Positions 16,850 to 25,420 of a stretch of 64,000 nt of DNA are shown here, in pieces. Each line of letters starts with the position of its first letter. Position 1 is the first letter of the stretch. The stretch covers positions 186,001 to 250,000 of the forward strand of contig NZ_UWFN01000350.1 in NCBI RefSeq assembly GCF_900602065.1. The letters run 5' to 3'. The translations under genes and the position numbers were made by a program. This DNA is from Pseudomonas viridiflava (GTDB taxonomy: Bacteria; Pseudomonadota; Gammaproteobacteria; Pseudomonadales; Pseudomonadaceae). The notes under the pieces are model-generated. The model made no database searches. It was not told the origin of the DNA and saw only the letters and a program-made list of their open reading frames with translations.

Positions 16850-17398
16850 TCAGCAGGGCTTATCGAAACCTTCCGCCAGGTGCAGGTCCTTGAGCTTCAC
16901 ATAATTTGCGGCGCTGTACGGAAAGAAGGCGATCTCTTTCTCGGTCAATGCACGAACCTGTTTCACCGGGCGGCCGACGTAAAGAAAACCACTTTCCAGT
17001 ACTTTGCCCGGCGGTACCAGGCTGCCTGCGCCAATGATCACTTCGTCTTCAACCACCGCGCCGTCCATGATGGTGCTGCCCATGCCGATCAAGATGCGAT
17101 TGCCGATGACGCAGCCGTGCAGCATGACTTTGTGGCCTATGGTCACTTCATCACCGATCAGCAAAGGGAAGCCATCAGGGTTGAACGGCCCGGCGTGGGT
17201 AATGTGCAGCACGCTGCCGTCCTGCACGCTGGTGCGCGCGCCAATGCGGATGCGGTGCATGTCACCGCGAATCACGGTCAGCGGCCAGACCGAGCTGTCA
17301 GCACCGATTTCGACATCGCCGAGCACAACGGCTGAATGATCAACAAAAGCCCGCTCGCCAAGCGCTGGAGTGTGGTTCTGAAACGTACGGATGGCCAC
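16850..17398 (-). CDS. Gamma-carbonic anhydrase family protein
   Basis: Left-handed parallel beta-helix protein of 182 residues built of hexapeptide repeats (for example GDVEIGADSSVWPLTVIRGD). The three zinc-binding histidines are in SVLHITHAG and IGHKVMLHGC. It would hydrate CO2 if active, but many YrdA/PaaY-type relatives have weak or unknown activity. The start is a GTG at 17398, with AAGGAG six bases upstream and the family N-terminus VAIRTFQNHTPALGE. Divergent from prlC by 90 bp. Confidence 0.9.
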   Translation of the reverse strand: MAIRTFQNHTPALGERAFVDHSAVVLGDVEIGADSSVWPLTVIRGDMHRIRIGARTSVQDGSVLHITHAGPFNPDGFPLLIGDEVTIGHKVMLHGCVIGNRILIGMGSTIMDGAVVEDEVIIGAGSLVPPGKVLESGFLYVGRPVKQVRALTEKEIAFFPYSAANYVKLKDLHLAEGFDKPC

Positions 17399-17488
17399 GA
17401 TAGGCTCCTTCTTTGGCGTCGATAGCTGCGGACCGCGCCGATTGTAATTAAGATGCTTGGGTGTTTCTTCCAGCCAAGGTGCAAAACC

Positions 17489-19540
17489 GTGAGCGCGAAC
17501 AACCCGCTTCTGCAATCCTACGACCTGCCACCTTTTTCGGCGATTCGTGCCGAGCATGTCAAACCTGCCATTGAACAGATTCTCGCCGACAACCGCGCAG
17601 CGATTGCCGAGATCCTCGCCAAGCAAGGCTCGCAGCCTACATGGGCCGGGCTTGTATTGGCCATGGACGAACTCAATGACCGCCTGGGCGCTGCCTGGAG
17701 TCCGGTCAGCCACCTGAACGCCGTGTGCAACAGCGCCGAACTGCGCGAAGCGTACGAGTCGTGCCTGCCGGCGTTGAGTGCCTATTCCACTGAAATGGGT
17801 CAGAACCGCGAGCTTTTTCAGGCGTTTGAAGCCCTGGCTAACAGCCCTGAAGCGGCTGGTTTTGATGTGGCGCAGAAAACCATTCTTGAACAATCGCTGC
17901 GTGACTTCCGTCTGTCGGGTATCGACCTGCCGCCCGAGCAGCAAAAACGCTATGCCGAAGTGCAGAGCAAGCTGTCGGAACTGGGCAGCCAGTTTTCCAA
18001 CCAGTTGCTCGACGCCACTCAGGCATGGACCAAGCTGGTGACTGACGAAGCAGCGCTGAAAGGATTGACCGAATCCGCCAAGCAGCAAATGGCCGCTGCC
18101 GCCAAGGCCAAGGATCTGGAAGGTTTCCTGATCACCCTGGAATTCCCGAGCTACTACGCGGTAATGACTTACGCCGAAGACCGCGCACTGCGCGAAGAAG
18201 TCTACGCGGCGTACTGCACCCGAGCGTCTGATCAAGGCCCGAATGCAGGCAAGAACGACAATGGCCCGGTGATGGAGCAGATCCTCGATTTGCGTCAGGA
18301 ACTGGCCAAACTGCTTGGTTTTGCGAGCTTCTCCGAGCTGAGCCTGGCGACCAAGATGGCTGAGTCCAGCGATCAGGTGCTGACGTTCCTGCGTGATCTG
18401 GCCAAGCGCAGCAAGCCGTTTGCCGCGCAGGATCTGCAACAGCTCAAGGCCTACGCCGCCGAACAAGGCTGCCCGGACCTGCAAAGCTGGGACAGCGGCT
18501 TTTATGGCGAGAAACTTCGTGAGCAGCGCTACAGCGTTTCTCAGGAAGCGTTGCGCGCTTATTTCCCCATCGACAAAGTGCTCGGCGGCCTGTTTGCCAT
18601 CGTTCAGCGTCTGTACGGCATCGAAATCGCCGAGCAGAAAGGTTTCGATACCTGGCATCCGGATGTGCGTCTGTTTGAAATCAAGGAGAACGGCCAGCAC
18701 GTCGGGCGTTTCTTCTTCGACCTGTATGCCCGCGCCAACAAGCGTGGCGGTGCGTGGATGGACGGCGCTCGCGACCGTCGCCGTACGGCTGAAGGCCAAC
18801 TGCAGAGCCCGGTGGCGAATCTGGTCTGCAACTTCACCCCGGCCTCGCCGGGTCAGCCTGCATTGCTGACCCACGATGAAGTCACCACTCTGTTCCACGA
18901 GTTCGGCCACGGTCTGCATCACCTGCTGACCCGCGTTGAGCACGCGGGTGTGTCCGGCATCAACGGCGTGGCGTGGGACGCTGTGGAATTGCCAAGCCAG
19001 TTCATGGAGAACTGGTGCTGGGAGCCTGAGGGGCTGGCGCTGATTTCCGGTCATTACCAGACTGGCGAAGCGTTGCCACAGGACCTGCTGGAAAAAATGC
19101 TCGCGGCGAAGAATTTCCAGTCCGGGCTGATGATGGTACGTCAGCTGGAATTTTCGCTGTTCGACTTCGAACTGCACGCCACTCACGGCGATGGCCGCAG
19201 TGTGGCGCAGGTCCTGGATGGCATTCGCGACGAAGTGTCGGTGATGCGTCCGCCTGCTTACAACCGCTTCCCGAACAGTTTTGCGCACATCTTCGCCGGC
19301 GGTTACGCGGCGGGTTACTACAGCTATAAGTGGGCTGAAGTGTTGTCTGCCGATGCGTTCTCCAAATTCGAAGAGGACGGCGTGCTCAATGCCGACACCG
19401 GTCGCGCTTTCCGTGAAGCGATTCTGGCTCGCGGTGGTTCACAGGCGCCGATGGTGTTGTTCGTCGACTTCCGCGGACGTGAGCCGTCGATTGACGCACT
19501 CTTACGCCACAGTGGCCTGAGTGAGGATGCCGCAGCATGA
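17489..19540 (+). CDS. prlC: Oligopeptidase A
   Basis: Cytosolic M3-family zinc metallopeptidase of 683 residues that degrades short peptides and cleaved signal peptides. The zinc site is TLFHEFGHGLHHLL near residue 470, with the third ligand Glu in WDAVELPSQFMENW. The family N-terminus SANNPLLQSYDLPPF points to a GTG start at 17489; an upstream ATG at 17453 gives 12 extra residues unlike the family. Its last four bases overlap the start of the zinc-ribbon gene. Confidence 0.95.
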   Translation: MSANNPLLQSYDLPPFSAIRAEHVKPAIEQILADNRAAIAEILAKQGSQPTWAGLVLAMDELNDRLGAAWSPVSHLNAVCNSAELREAYESCLPALSAYSTEMGQNRELFQAFEALANSPEAAGFDVAQKTILEQSLRDFRLSGIDLPPEQQKRYAEVQSKLSELGSQFSNQLLDATQAWTKLVTDEAALKGLTESAKQQMAAAAKAKDLEGFLITLEFPSYYAVMTYAEDRALREEVYAAYCTRASDQGPNAGKNDNGPVMEQILDLRQELAKLLGFASFSELSLATKMAESSDQVLTFLRDLAKRSKPFAAQDLQQLKAYAAEQGCPDLQSWDSGFYGEKLREQRYSVSQEALRAYFPIDKVLGGLFAIVQRLYGIEIAEQKGFDTWHPDVRLFEIKENGQHVGRFFFDLYARANKRGGAWMDGARDRRRTAEGQLQSPVANLVCNFTPASPGQPALLTHDEVTTLFHEFGHGLHHLLTRVEHAGVSGINGVAWDAVELPSQFMENWCWEPEGLALISGHYQTGEALPQDLLEKMLAAKNFQSGLMMVRQLEFSLFDFELHATHGDGRSVAQVLDGIRDEVSVMRPPAYNRFPNSFAHIFAGGYAAGYYSYKWAEVLSADAFSKFEEDGVLNADTGRAFREAILARGGSQAPMVLFVDFRGREPSIDALLRHSGLSEDAAA

Positions 19541-19824
19541 CCGAAACACCGGTAATCATTACCAAGAAGCGCTTCATCGCCGGGGCTGTCTGCCCGGCGT
19601 GCAGCGAGCCCGACAAACTCATGATGTGGAGCGAAAACGACGTTCCCCACCGTGAGTGCGTGGCCTGCGGTTACAGCGACACCCTTAATGAGCAAGGCAA
19701 CTCGGTGCCTAAGGAGCTCGGCACGCGGGTCAACCAGATCGCGGTCAAGGCCATAGACCCTAAGGTGCAGGGGGTGCAGTTCTTCCCGAATCCGAAGCTG
19801 AAAAAGCCGGGTGACCTGGGCTGA
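19537..19824 (+). CDS. YheV-family zinc-ribbon protein (DUF2387)
   Basis: Small protein of 95 residues. Two CxxC pairs (CPACSEPDKLMMW and RECVACGYSD) form a zinc ribbon; the C-terminus is basic. Function unknown. It starts inside the prlC stop (ATGA overlap), so the two are translationally coupled, and it is followed by a strong terminator. Confidence 0.88.
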   Translation: MTETPVIITKKRFIAGAVCPACSEPDKLMMWSENDVPHRECVACGYSDTLNEQGNSVPKELGTRVNQIAVKAIDPKVQGVQFFPNPKLKKPGDLG

Positions 19825-19838
19825 CTGTCCGCTGCGCA

Positions 19839-19876
19839 AAAAAGGGTTCGCTCGGTTGGAGCGAACCCTTTTTTAT
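19839..19876. terminator. Rho-independent terminator after prlC operon
   Basis: Long perfect hairpin AAGGGTTCGCTC - GGTTG - GAGCGAACCCTT followed by T-rich sequence, with an A-run on the left so it may also serve the leftward PI-PLC gene that ends at 19897. Confidence 0.92.
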
Positions 19877-19896
19877 ATTTGCGGCGTAGCGTTTGG

Positions 19897-21639
19897 TTAT
19901 TGCGCTCCGTTGAAGACGCCGTGCGAGATCAATCCGTCCACACCTTTGCCACGCTTTATAATCTGGAAGTCGGCGTTCTCAAAGTTGCGATCAAAACTGC
20001 CTACAACGACAGGCCAACGAATATCGCGCTTGATGATGATTTCCGCCTTGCCCTGGGTGTCGTTGCCATCGGGGTGACCTCGTACAAAAAAGCTTGTACC
20101 TGCTTTGGCTTTGATGATTGTCGCGGAGCGAATTTCATCATTTGAGCAGCCGAAGCGGCCACTGCTCATGCGAAAACGGTGAACTGAGTTAAACGGTACC
20201 GTGCAGTCCAGATTCTGGGTCGCGCTATTTCCCTCATGCATGGCGATGGCCGCATCTGAAAAATCAGTGGGCGTATTACTGATTTCCAAACGAGAGATTT
20301 TGCCATCCAAGCCATTATTGCGCACGTACACTATTTGATAGCTGTTGTTATCCTGTGTTCTCTCGAATGATCCGATAACGATATCTTCGTTAAAGCCGAT
20401 ATCTCTTTTTATATCGATAATGGCGTAATCATCGTATCGGTGCGCATCCGGATTGTCGTACACCGTGATTCGTGTACCTGCCTTCATGCCCGAAATCGAC
20501 ATTGACCGTGCTTCGTCGTTTTCACAGCCTTGTGTTGGGAACTTCAATGTTTTGTGACCGGCAGGAATCGCGCAGACGGTGTCCTGTTTCTTGTCTGCAT
20601 TATTTCCCTCCCACAGATAGATGCCTCCCTCTGTGAGCGTCCTTGTATAGTTGAGCGTATCGCCGTTCTGGTAATTGTTGATACCGATAAAATGCGGCTT
20701 CACGCCACAGTTAGCCGTACGGCGCATCAGATAGGTCAGATTATTATCGTAAGCGCCAGAGTCCAAGGTTGTAGAAGTCGCTGTGTGGAATTGATTCATC
20801 AGGAAAAGACGACTCCATTGCTTCCCTGTACGCTCGGCAACTTTTTGGGTGGCGAGAGGCAAGCTGTTCCAGCGTGTTGGACAAGACCAGTTGTGCGCTC
20901 TCTCAATGTTGCTGGCCGCGGCCCCCAATGTACTCCAGTGATTTTGGACGATCCAGTCCTGATCAAAAAGGACTGTGACAGTCCTGCCGTTGACGGTGTA
21001 GTCACGTGCGACCTCGCGCTTGTCTGTCAGCAGAATCAGGCGATTGTTGTTCTGTGCCATTGCTCTCATCGTTGGCCAGCCCGGCGTTGTAAAATTTTTC
21101 GGGTTGAACGAGTAGGTCGCAAGTTCCGGTAGTGCATCGAATACCTGCTGGAGATCCGCTTCTCCTACATAGGTTTCGAGAAATAAAGTCACGACCTCCG
21201 AGGGATTGTTTCTGAGGAACGGGATGAATTCATTTTTGAGCTGATTGGCCCATGGACCATAACAGGCCGGTTCTCCTTTATGACATACTTTGATTCGATT
21301 GGCGCCCCGCTGCTTGTTATCAACATAAAGGTCTAGCATAAACCCTCTCACGCCATCTCGGAGCTGACGGGGCATTTCAGCCAGATTCTGATTGATCTTT
21401 TCGTAAGCGTTGTGGGTGGTCACCCAGTAATTCTGATCGAATGGCTTAGTCCTGTCGGGATTGATAATGATATTGCCGATGGGCGTGGGGATAACGATGC
21501 CATTGGAATTGGGAATAGCGATGGCATTGGCATTGGCATTGGCACTGACCTGCGAGCTTGTAATCGTTAACGAGAGTAACGATAGCCCCAGAAGGGTATG
21601 TAATTTATTAATGATTTTCACGTTTGAATTCCTTTTCAT
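19897..21639 (-). CDS. Secreted PI-PLC X-domain protein with duplicated C-terminal domain
   Basis: Secreted protein of about 580 residues. After the signal peptide (LLGLSLLSLTITSSQVSA) comes an NANANA/IPNSNG linker, then a phosphatidylinositol-specific phospholipase C X-type barrel. The two catalytic histidines are likely those of WVTTHNAYEKI and IKVCHKGEPA, with the acid in GFMLDLYVD. The last 200 residues are two copies of a domain of about 95 residues, each with the pattern GCxNDExRS ... IKRDI ... VGSF; these look like a small beta (crystallin-like) module, an inference from pattern only. Coding is visibly AT-richer than the neighbours, suggesting acquisition. The true substrate (PI, GPI or other) is unknown. 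Confidence 0.82.
   Translation of the reverse strand: MKRNSNVKIINKLHTLLGLSLLSLTITSSQVSANANANAIAIPNSNGIVIPTPIGNIIINPDRTKPFDQNYWVTTHNAYEKINQNLAEMPRQLRDGVRGFMLDLYVDNKQRGANRIKVCHKGEPACYGPWANQLKNEFIPFLRNNPSEVVTLFLETYVGEADLQQVFDALPELATYSFNPKNFTTPGWPTMRAMAQNNNRLILLTDKREVARDYTVNGRTVTVLFDQDWIVQNHWSTLGAAASNIERAHNWSCPTRWNSLPLATQKVAERTGKQWSRLFLMNQFHTATSTTLDSGAYDNNLTYLMRRTANCGVKPHFIGINNYQNGDTLNYTRTLTEGGIYLWEGNNADKKQDTVCAIPAGHKTLKFPTQGCENDEARSMSISGMKAGTRITVYDNPDAHRYDDYAIIDIKRDIGFNEDIVIGSFERTQDNNSYQIVYVRNNGLDGKISRLEISNTPTDFSDAAIAMHEGNSATQNLDCTVPFNSVHRFRMSSGRFGCSNDEIRSATIIKAKAGTSFFVRGHPDGNDTQGKAEIIIKRDIRWPVVVGSFDRNFENADFQIIKRGKGVDGLISHGVFNGAQ
21523..21546. repeat. Hexanucleotide repeat in the PI-PLC linker
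   Basis: Four GGCATT-type units in tandem, the last with one mismatch. On the coding strand they encode alternating Asn-Ala right after the signal peptide cleavage region. Confidence 0.75.
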
Positions 21640-21860
21640 TTTCCGCTCACCATCCTGGTGAGTGTTATTTCTTGTTGCTAGTGCAACTAGGTGCGAAGTA
21701 ATAGTTGATTTTCCCATGTAATAAAAGCGGTGGGTTGTTACGCCATATTAGTGCTCGGTTAGTGAGATCACTGGAAGTATTCCCCTTGAGCCAGGACCCG
21801 GGAAGCCGCTGATCGGCTGTCGTGTCATGGCTAAGTCTCAAGGTGGCGGGCCCGGGAAAA

Positions 21861-21890
21861 TTGTAATACTGTATGTATAGACAGTATAAA
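21861..21890 (+). promoter_or_regulatory. LexA (SOS) box overlapping promoter of radical SAM gene
   Basis: CTG-TATGTATAGA-CAG at 21869-21884 matches the CTG-N10-CAG LexA operator with an AT-rich core. It sits exactly between a TTGTAA -35 (21861-21866) and a TATAAA -10 (21885-21890), spacing 18, so bound LexA would block RNA polymerase. As I recall, the P. aeruginosa ortholog PA0069 was reported in the LexA regulon. Confidence 0.85.
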
Positions 21891-21899
21891 GGGGGTCTC

Positions 21900-22958
21900 A
21901 TGTCACTGATTTTCCCGCCTCGCGGCCGGGGCACGGCCAGCAACCCGCATAATCGCTTCGCGCCCACCCGTTCACTGGCTGAGGACGACGGCTGGTATCA
22001 GGAAGTGCCGTTGACCCAAGGCACGCAGGTCACCAGCGAGACGGCCAAAAGCATCATCACCCGCAACACCTCCCCTGACATTCCCTTCGATCGCTCGATC
22101 AACCCGTATCGCGGTTGTGAGCACGGTTGTATTTACTGCTATGCGCGGCCTAGCCATGCCTATTGGGACATGTCGCCAGGCCTGGATTTCGAAACGAAGC
22201 TGATTGCTAAAACCAACGCCGCTGCTGTGCTCGAACAACAGTTGTCGAAACCGGGTTATCGCTGCGCGCCGATTACCTTAGGGGCTAATACCGATCCGTA
22301 TCAGCCCATCGAGCGCGAGTACAAAATCACTCGCGCCGTTCTCGAAGTGTTGCTGCGTTATCGCCATCCGGTGACGATCATTACCAAAGGTTCGTTGATT
22401 TTGCGTGACCTGGACCTGCTCGCCGAGTTGGCGAAACATAACCTGATCTCCGTGTTCATCAGCCTGACGACGCTGGATGACGAACTAAAACGCATACTTG
22501 AACCCCGTGCCGCCGCGCCCAAAGCGAGGCTGCGAGCGATTCGGGTGCTACGTGATGCCGGCATTCCGGTAGGTGTGTTGTGCGCGCCGATCATCCCGAT
22601 GATCAACGACATGGAACTGGAAGCCATGCTCAGCGAAGCCAAGGCTGCCGGGGCATTGAGTGCCAGCTACGTGATGTTGCGCCTGCCGCTGGAAGTCGCG
22701 CCGTTGTTCGAGGAATGGCTACACGCGCACTACCCGCAACGGGCGGAACACGTGATGAGCCTGGTCAGGCAGGTGCGTGGCGGAGAGGTTTACGACAGCC
22801 GATTCGGTGTGCGAATGCGTGGCGAAGGTCCGTTTGCTGATCTGTTGGCCCAGCGCTATCGCATGGCGATCAAGCGTCTGGGGCTTAACCAGCGGGAGAG
22901 CTTCGATCTGGATTGCGAGGCATTCTGCCCACCGGGTGGGCAGATGTCGTTGTTGTAG
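21900..22958 (+). CDS. SPL-like radical SAM protein, SOS-regulated (PA0069 family)
   Basis: Radical SAM enzyme of 352 residues. The iron-sulfur motif RGCEHGCIYCYARPSH (CxxxCxxC) is near residue 80. The family (Rv2578c/PA0069, related to spore photoproduct lyase) is often linked to DNA damage, but the reaction is not known. The start at 21900 gives MSLIFPPRGRGTASNPHNRF, conserved in the family, with AAAGGGGG upstream. Placed directly behind the LexA box at 21869. Confidence 0.9.
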   Translation: MSLIFPPRGRGTASNPHNRFAPTRSLAEDDGWYQEVPLTQGTQVTSETAKSIITRNTSPDIPFDRSINPYRGCEHGCIYCYARPSHAYWDMSPGLDFETKLIAKTNAAAVLEQQLSKPGYRCAPITLGANTDPYQPIEREYKITRAVLEVLLRYRHPVTIITKGSLILRDLDLLAELAKHNLISVFISLTTLDDELKRILEPRAAAPKARLRAIRVLRDAGIPVGVLCAPIIPMINDMELEAMLSEAKAAGALSASYVMLRLPLEVAPLFEEWLHAHYPQRAEHVMSLVRQVRGGEVYDSRFGVRMRGEGPFADLLAQRYRMAIKRLGLNQRESFDLDCEAFCPPGGQMSLL

Positions 22959-23012
22959 CTGTTGTCGCAGACTCTTGTGAAAGGTTCTATGTTGGCCTGC
23001 AAATACAGTCCT

Positions 23013-23106
23013 CGTGGGAGCGAATTCATTCGCGAAGAGGCCGGTACATCCACAGCCTATGCATCGCCTGAAATACCGCTTTCCCGAATAAATTCGGTCC
23101 CACAGG
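23013..23106. repeat. REP-type palindromic repeat, family R3
   Basis: Arms CGTGGGAGCGAATTCATTCG and TTCCCGAATAAATTCGGTCC plus CACAGG. It lies between the convergent radical SAM and amino-acid permease genes. Confidence 0.8.
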
Positions 23107-23130
23107 ATCCGGTCTTAATTTAATTTCAAT

Positions 23131-24504
23131 TCAGGCCCTTGCTGCCAAGGCTTTCGCCTTACGCATCTTGATCCGGTAAGCCACTCCCAGAACAACCAGC
23201 CACGCCGGGAGCAGGAATACCGACAGCGAAATGCCCGGCGTGAAGTACATGATCGCCAGAATGCCCAGCAGGAACACCAGGCACACGTAGTTGGTCAGCG
23301 GGTAGCCCCAGCTTTGGTACTCCGTGACTTCGCCGGCTTCGCGCTTGGCCTTGCGGAATTTCAGGTGGGTGATGCTGATGATCACCCAGTTCAGCACCAG
23401 TGCGGACACCACCAACGCCATCAGTAGTTCGAAGGCTTTGCCGGGCATCACATAGTTGATCAGCACACACAGACCGGTAGCAGTGGCCGATACGCCCAAC
23501 GCCAGCAATGGAACGCCGCGACGGTTCACTTTGAGCAGGGCCTTGGGCGCATTGCCCTGCATGGCCAGACCGAACAGCATGCGGCTATTGCTGTAAACGC
23601 AGCTGTTATAGACCGACAGTGCTGCCGTCAGCACCACAACGTTGAGGATCGTGGCGACCAGATTGCTGTCCAGTGCGTGAAAGATCAGCACAAACGGGCT
23701 GCCGCCGGTAACGACCTTCTGCCAAGGGTAAAGAGAGAGCAGGATGGCCAGCGCGCCGACGTAGAAAATCAGGATGCGGTAGATCACCTGATTGGTTGCC
23801 TTGGGAATGCTGGTTTTAGGGTTTTCAGCCTCGGCTGCCGTAATGCCGACCAGCTCCAGGCCACCGAACGAGAACATGATGAAAGCCATGGCCATCACCA
23901 GTCCGCTGATACCGTTCGGGAAGAAGCCGCCGTATTGCCACAGGTTAGCGACGCTTGCATCAGGTCCGCCGGTGCCGCTGGCCAGCAGCCATGCACCGAA
24001 CACGATCATGCTGATGATCGCGACGATCTTGATCATGGAGAACCAGAACTCCATCTCGCCGAAGATCTTTACGCTGGTCAGGTTGATCAGGTTGATGGCC
24101 ACGAAGAAGATGGCGGCAGAGACCCAGGTCGGCGTTTCAGGCCACCAATACTGCACGTACTGGCCCACGGCAGTCAGTTCGGCCATGCCCACCAAGACGT
24201 AGAGCACCCAGTAGTTCCAGCCGGACATGAAGCCCGCAAAGCGACCCCAGTAACGATTGGCAAAGTGGCTGAAGGTGCCTGCGACAGGCTCTTCCACAAC
24301 CATTTCACCCAGCTGGCGCATGATGAAAAACGCGATCATGCCAGCGATCGCGTAACCGAGGATCACCGAAGGGCCGGCCATGTTGATGGTGTGTGCAATG
24401 CCCAGGAACAGTCCGGTGCCGATAGCGCCGCCGAGAGCGATCAGCTGGATGTGCCGATTCTTGAGCCCGCGATGCAGGTGAGCGGCAGATTTTTGTTCGT
24501 TCAT
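23131..24504 (-). CDS. APC-family amino-acid permease
   Basis: Inner-membrane amino-acid/proton symporter of 457 residues with about 12 transmembrane segments. The N-terminal IALGGAIGTGLFLGIAHTIN segment and SFGGLELVGITAAEAENPKT are signatures of the AAT group (AroP, PheP, ProY, GabP). It is divergent from an Lrp-type regulator gene, with a 214-bp shared control region, and an aromatic-type aminotransferase follows the regulator. An aromatic or neutral amino acid substrate is a reasonable guess from context, not shown by sequence. Confidence 0.9.
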   Translation of the reverse strand: MNEQKSAAHLHRGLKNRHIQLIALGGAIGTGLFLGIAHTINMAGPSVILGYAIAGMIAFFIMRQLGEMVVEEPVAGTFSHFANRYWGRFAGFMSGWNYWVLYVLVGMAELTAVGQYVQYWWPETPTWVSAAIFFVAINLINLTSVKIFGEMEFWFSMIKIVAIISMIVFGAWLLASGTGGPDASVANLWQYGGFFPNGISGLVMAMAFIMFSFGGLELVGITAAEAENPKTSIPKATNQVIYRILIFYVGALAILLSLYPWQKVVTGGSPFVLIFHALDSNLVATILNVVVLTAALSVYNSCVYSNSRMLFGLAMQGNAPKALLKVNRRGVPLLALGVSATATGLCVLINYVMPGKAFELLMALVVSALVLNWVIISITHLKFRKAKREAGEVTEYQSWGYPLTNYVCLVFLLGILAIMYFTPGISLSVFLLPAWLVVLGVAYRIKMRKAKALAARA

Positions 24505-24718
24505 AAAGGTCCTGACCCAGGTAAGGATACCGACTGGAGATAAGCCGCCAATCGCTGGTTATGCTCAGCTTTTTGCAAAACAGATGCCACGCACCAGCAG
24601 TCGGATTTTTCATGTGCTGCAAAAGGATGACGCAGGCTACCCGGCATTGGCCAAGCGTCAAGCAGAAACTGTTAGGCTTTGCGTCCGAAGCCTTTGAATT
24701 CCGACGGATTACACAGCC

Positions 24719-25183
24719 ATGAAAGTCAACGAGATCGACGATTTTGATTTGAAGATCCTGACCCTCTTGCAGGCTAACGGCCGCCTGACCAATCAGGAGC
24801 TCAGTGACCTGATCGGGTTGTCCGCATCGCAGTGCTCGCGGCGTCGGATCGGTCTGGAGCAGGCGCAGTTGATCCTCGGCTACCATGCGCGGCTGGCCCC
24901 GCAGGCCATGAACCTGGAGGTGGTGGCGATGGTCGAGGTCAAGTTGATCAGCCATCGTCCGGAACACTCGGAAGGCTTTCAGGGGTTTATTGCCAGTGAG
25001 GCTGCAATCATCGACGCTTACAAGACTACCGGTGATGCGGACTACAACCTGAAGACAGCCGTGGCTGACCTTGCCAGTTTGAACCAATTGATGGCGCGAA
25101 TCTCTGCGACCAACTGCGTTTCGCACCTTAAAACTTCAGTGGTGCTGGAGCGCCTGAAGGAAAACAATATCGGCACCGCTTGA
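24719..25183 (+). CDS. Lrp/AsnC-family regulator
   Basis: Transcription factor of 154 residues: an N-terminal HTH (DFDLKILTLLQANGRLTNQE with SASQCSRRRIGLEQ) and a C-terminal AsnC ligand domain (KTTGDADYNLKTAV). Divergent from the permease gene and upstream of the aminotransferase gene on the same strand, so it probably controls one or both in response to an amino acid. A second Lrp paralog lies at 534. Confidence 0.9.
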   Translation: MKVNEIDDFDLKILTLLQANGRLTNQELSDLIGLSASQCSRRRIGLEQAQLILGYHARLAPQAMNLEVVAMVEVKLISHRPEHSEGFQGFIASEAAIIDAYKTTGDADYNLKTAVADLASLNQLMARISATNCVSHLKTSVVLERLKENNIGTA

Positions 25184-25420
25184 GGCGAGCCGCCCCACGG
25201 TGTTGATTAACTTTTTTGAACTTATGTGCACGGGTGGCGCGTTTTTTGTTTTATTTTGCGTGATTCGTGCATTTACAGAGGTATAAATGCGCGATCATTA
25301 TACTTTGTGTAGGATGCGCGCTTGTTGTGTGAGCTTTTGCATTATTCCCCAGATGCTCGCTTACCTTGCTATGTCGCGCCCGAGTTATGCCCTTGCCCTT
25401 TACTTCAGGAGTTGTCTTTC
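25184..25420. promoter_or_regulatory. AT-rich leader of aminotransferase gene
   Basis: This 237-bp gap is T-rich (GCGCGTTTTTTGTTTTATTT near 25237) and holds two TATAAA/TATACT-like -10 candidates near 25283 and 25301. Their -35 partners are not well placed, so the start site cannot be fixed. An Lrp-binding role is plausible because the preceding gene is an Lrp-type regulator. Confidence 0.4.

Noticed and set aside
17399..19288. Very long open frame on the minus strand joined to the gamma-carbonic anhydrase frame
   Set aside because: It is the antisense of prlC, opened by GC-rich codon bias; the carbonic anhydrase has its own GTG start with a ribosome site at 17398.
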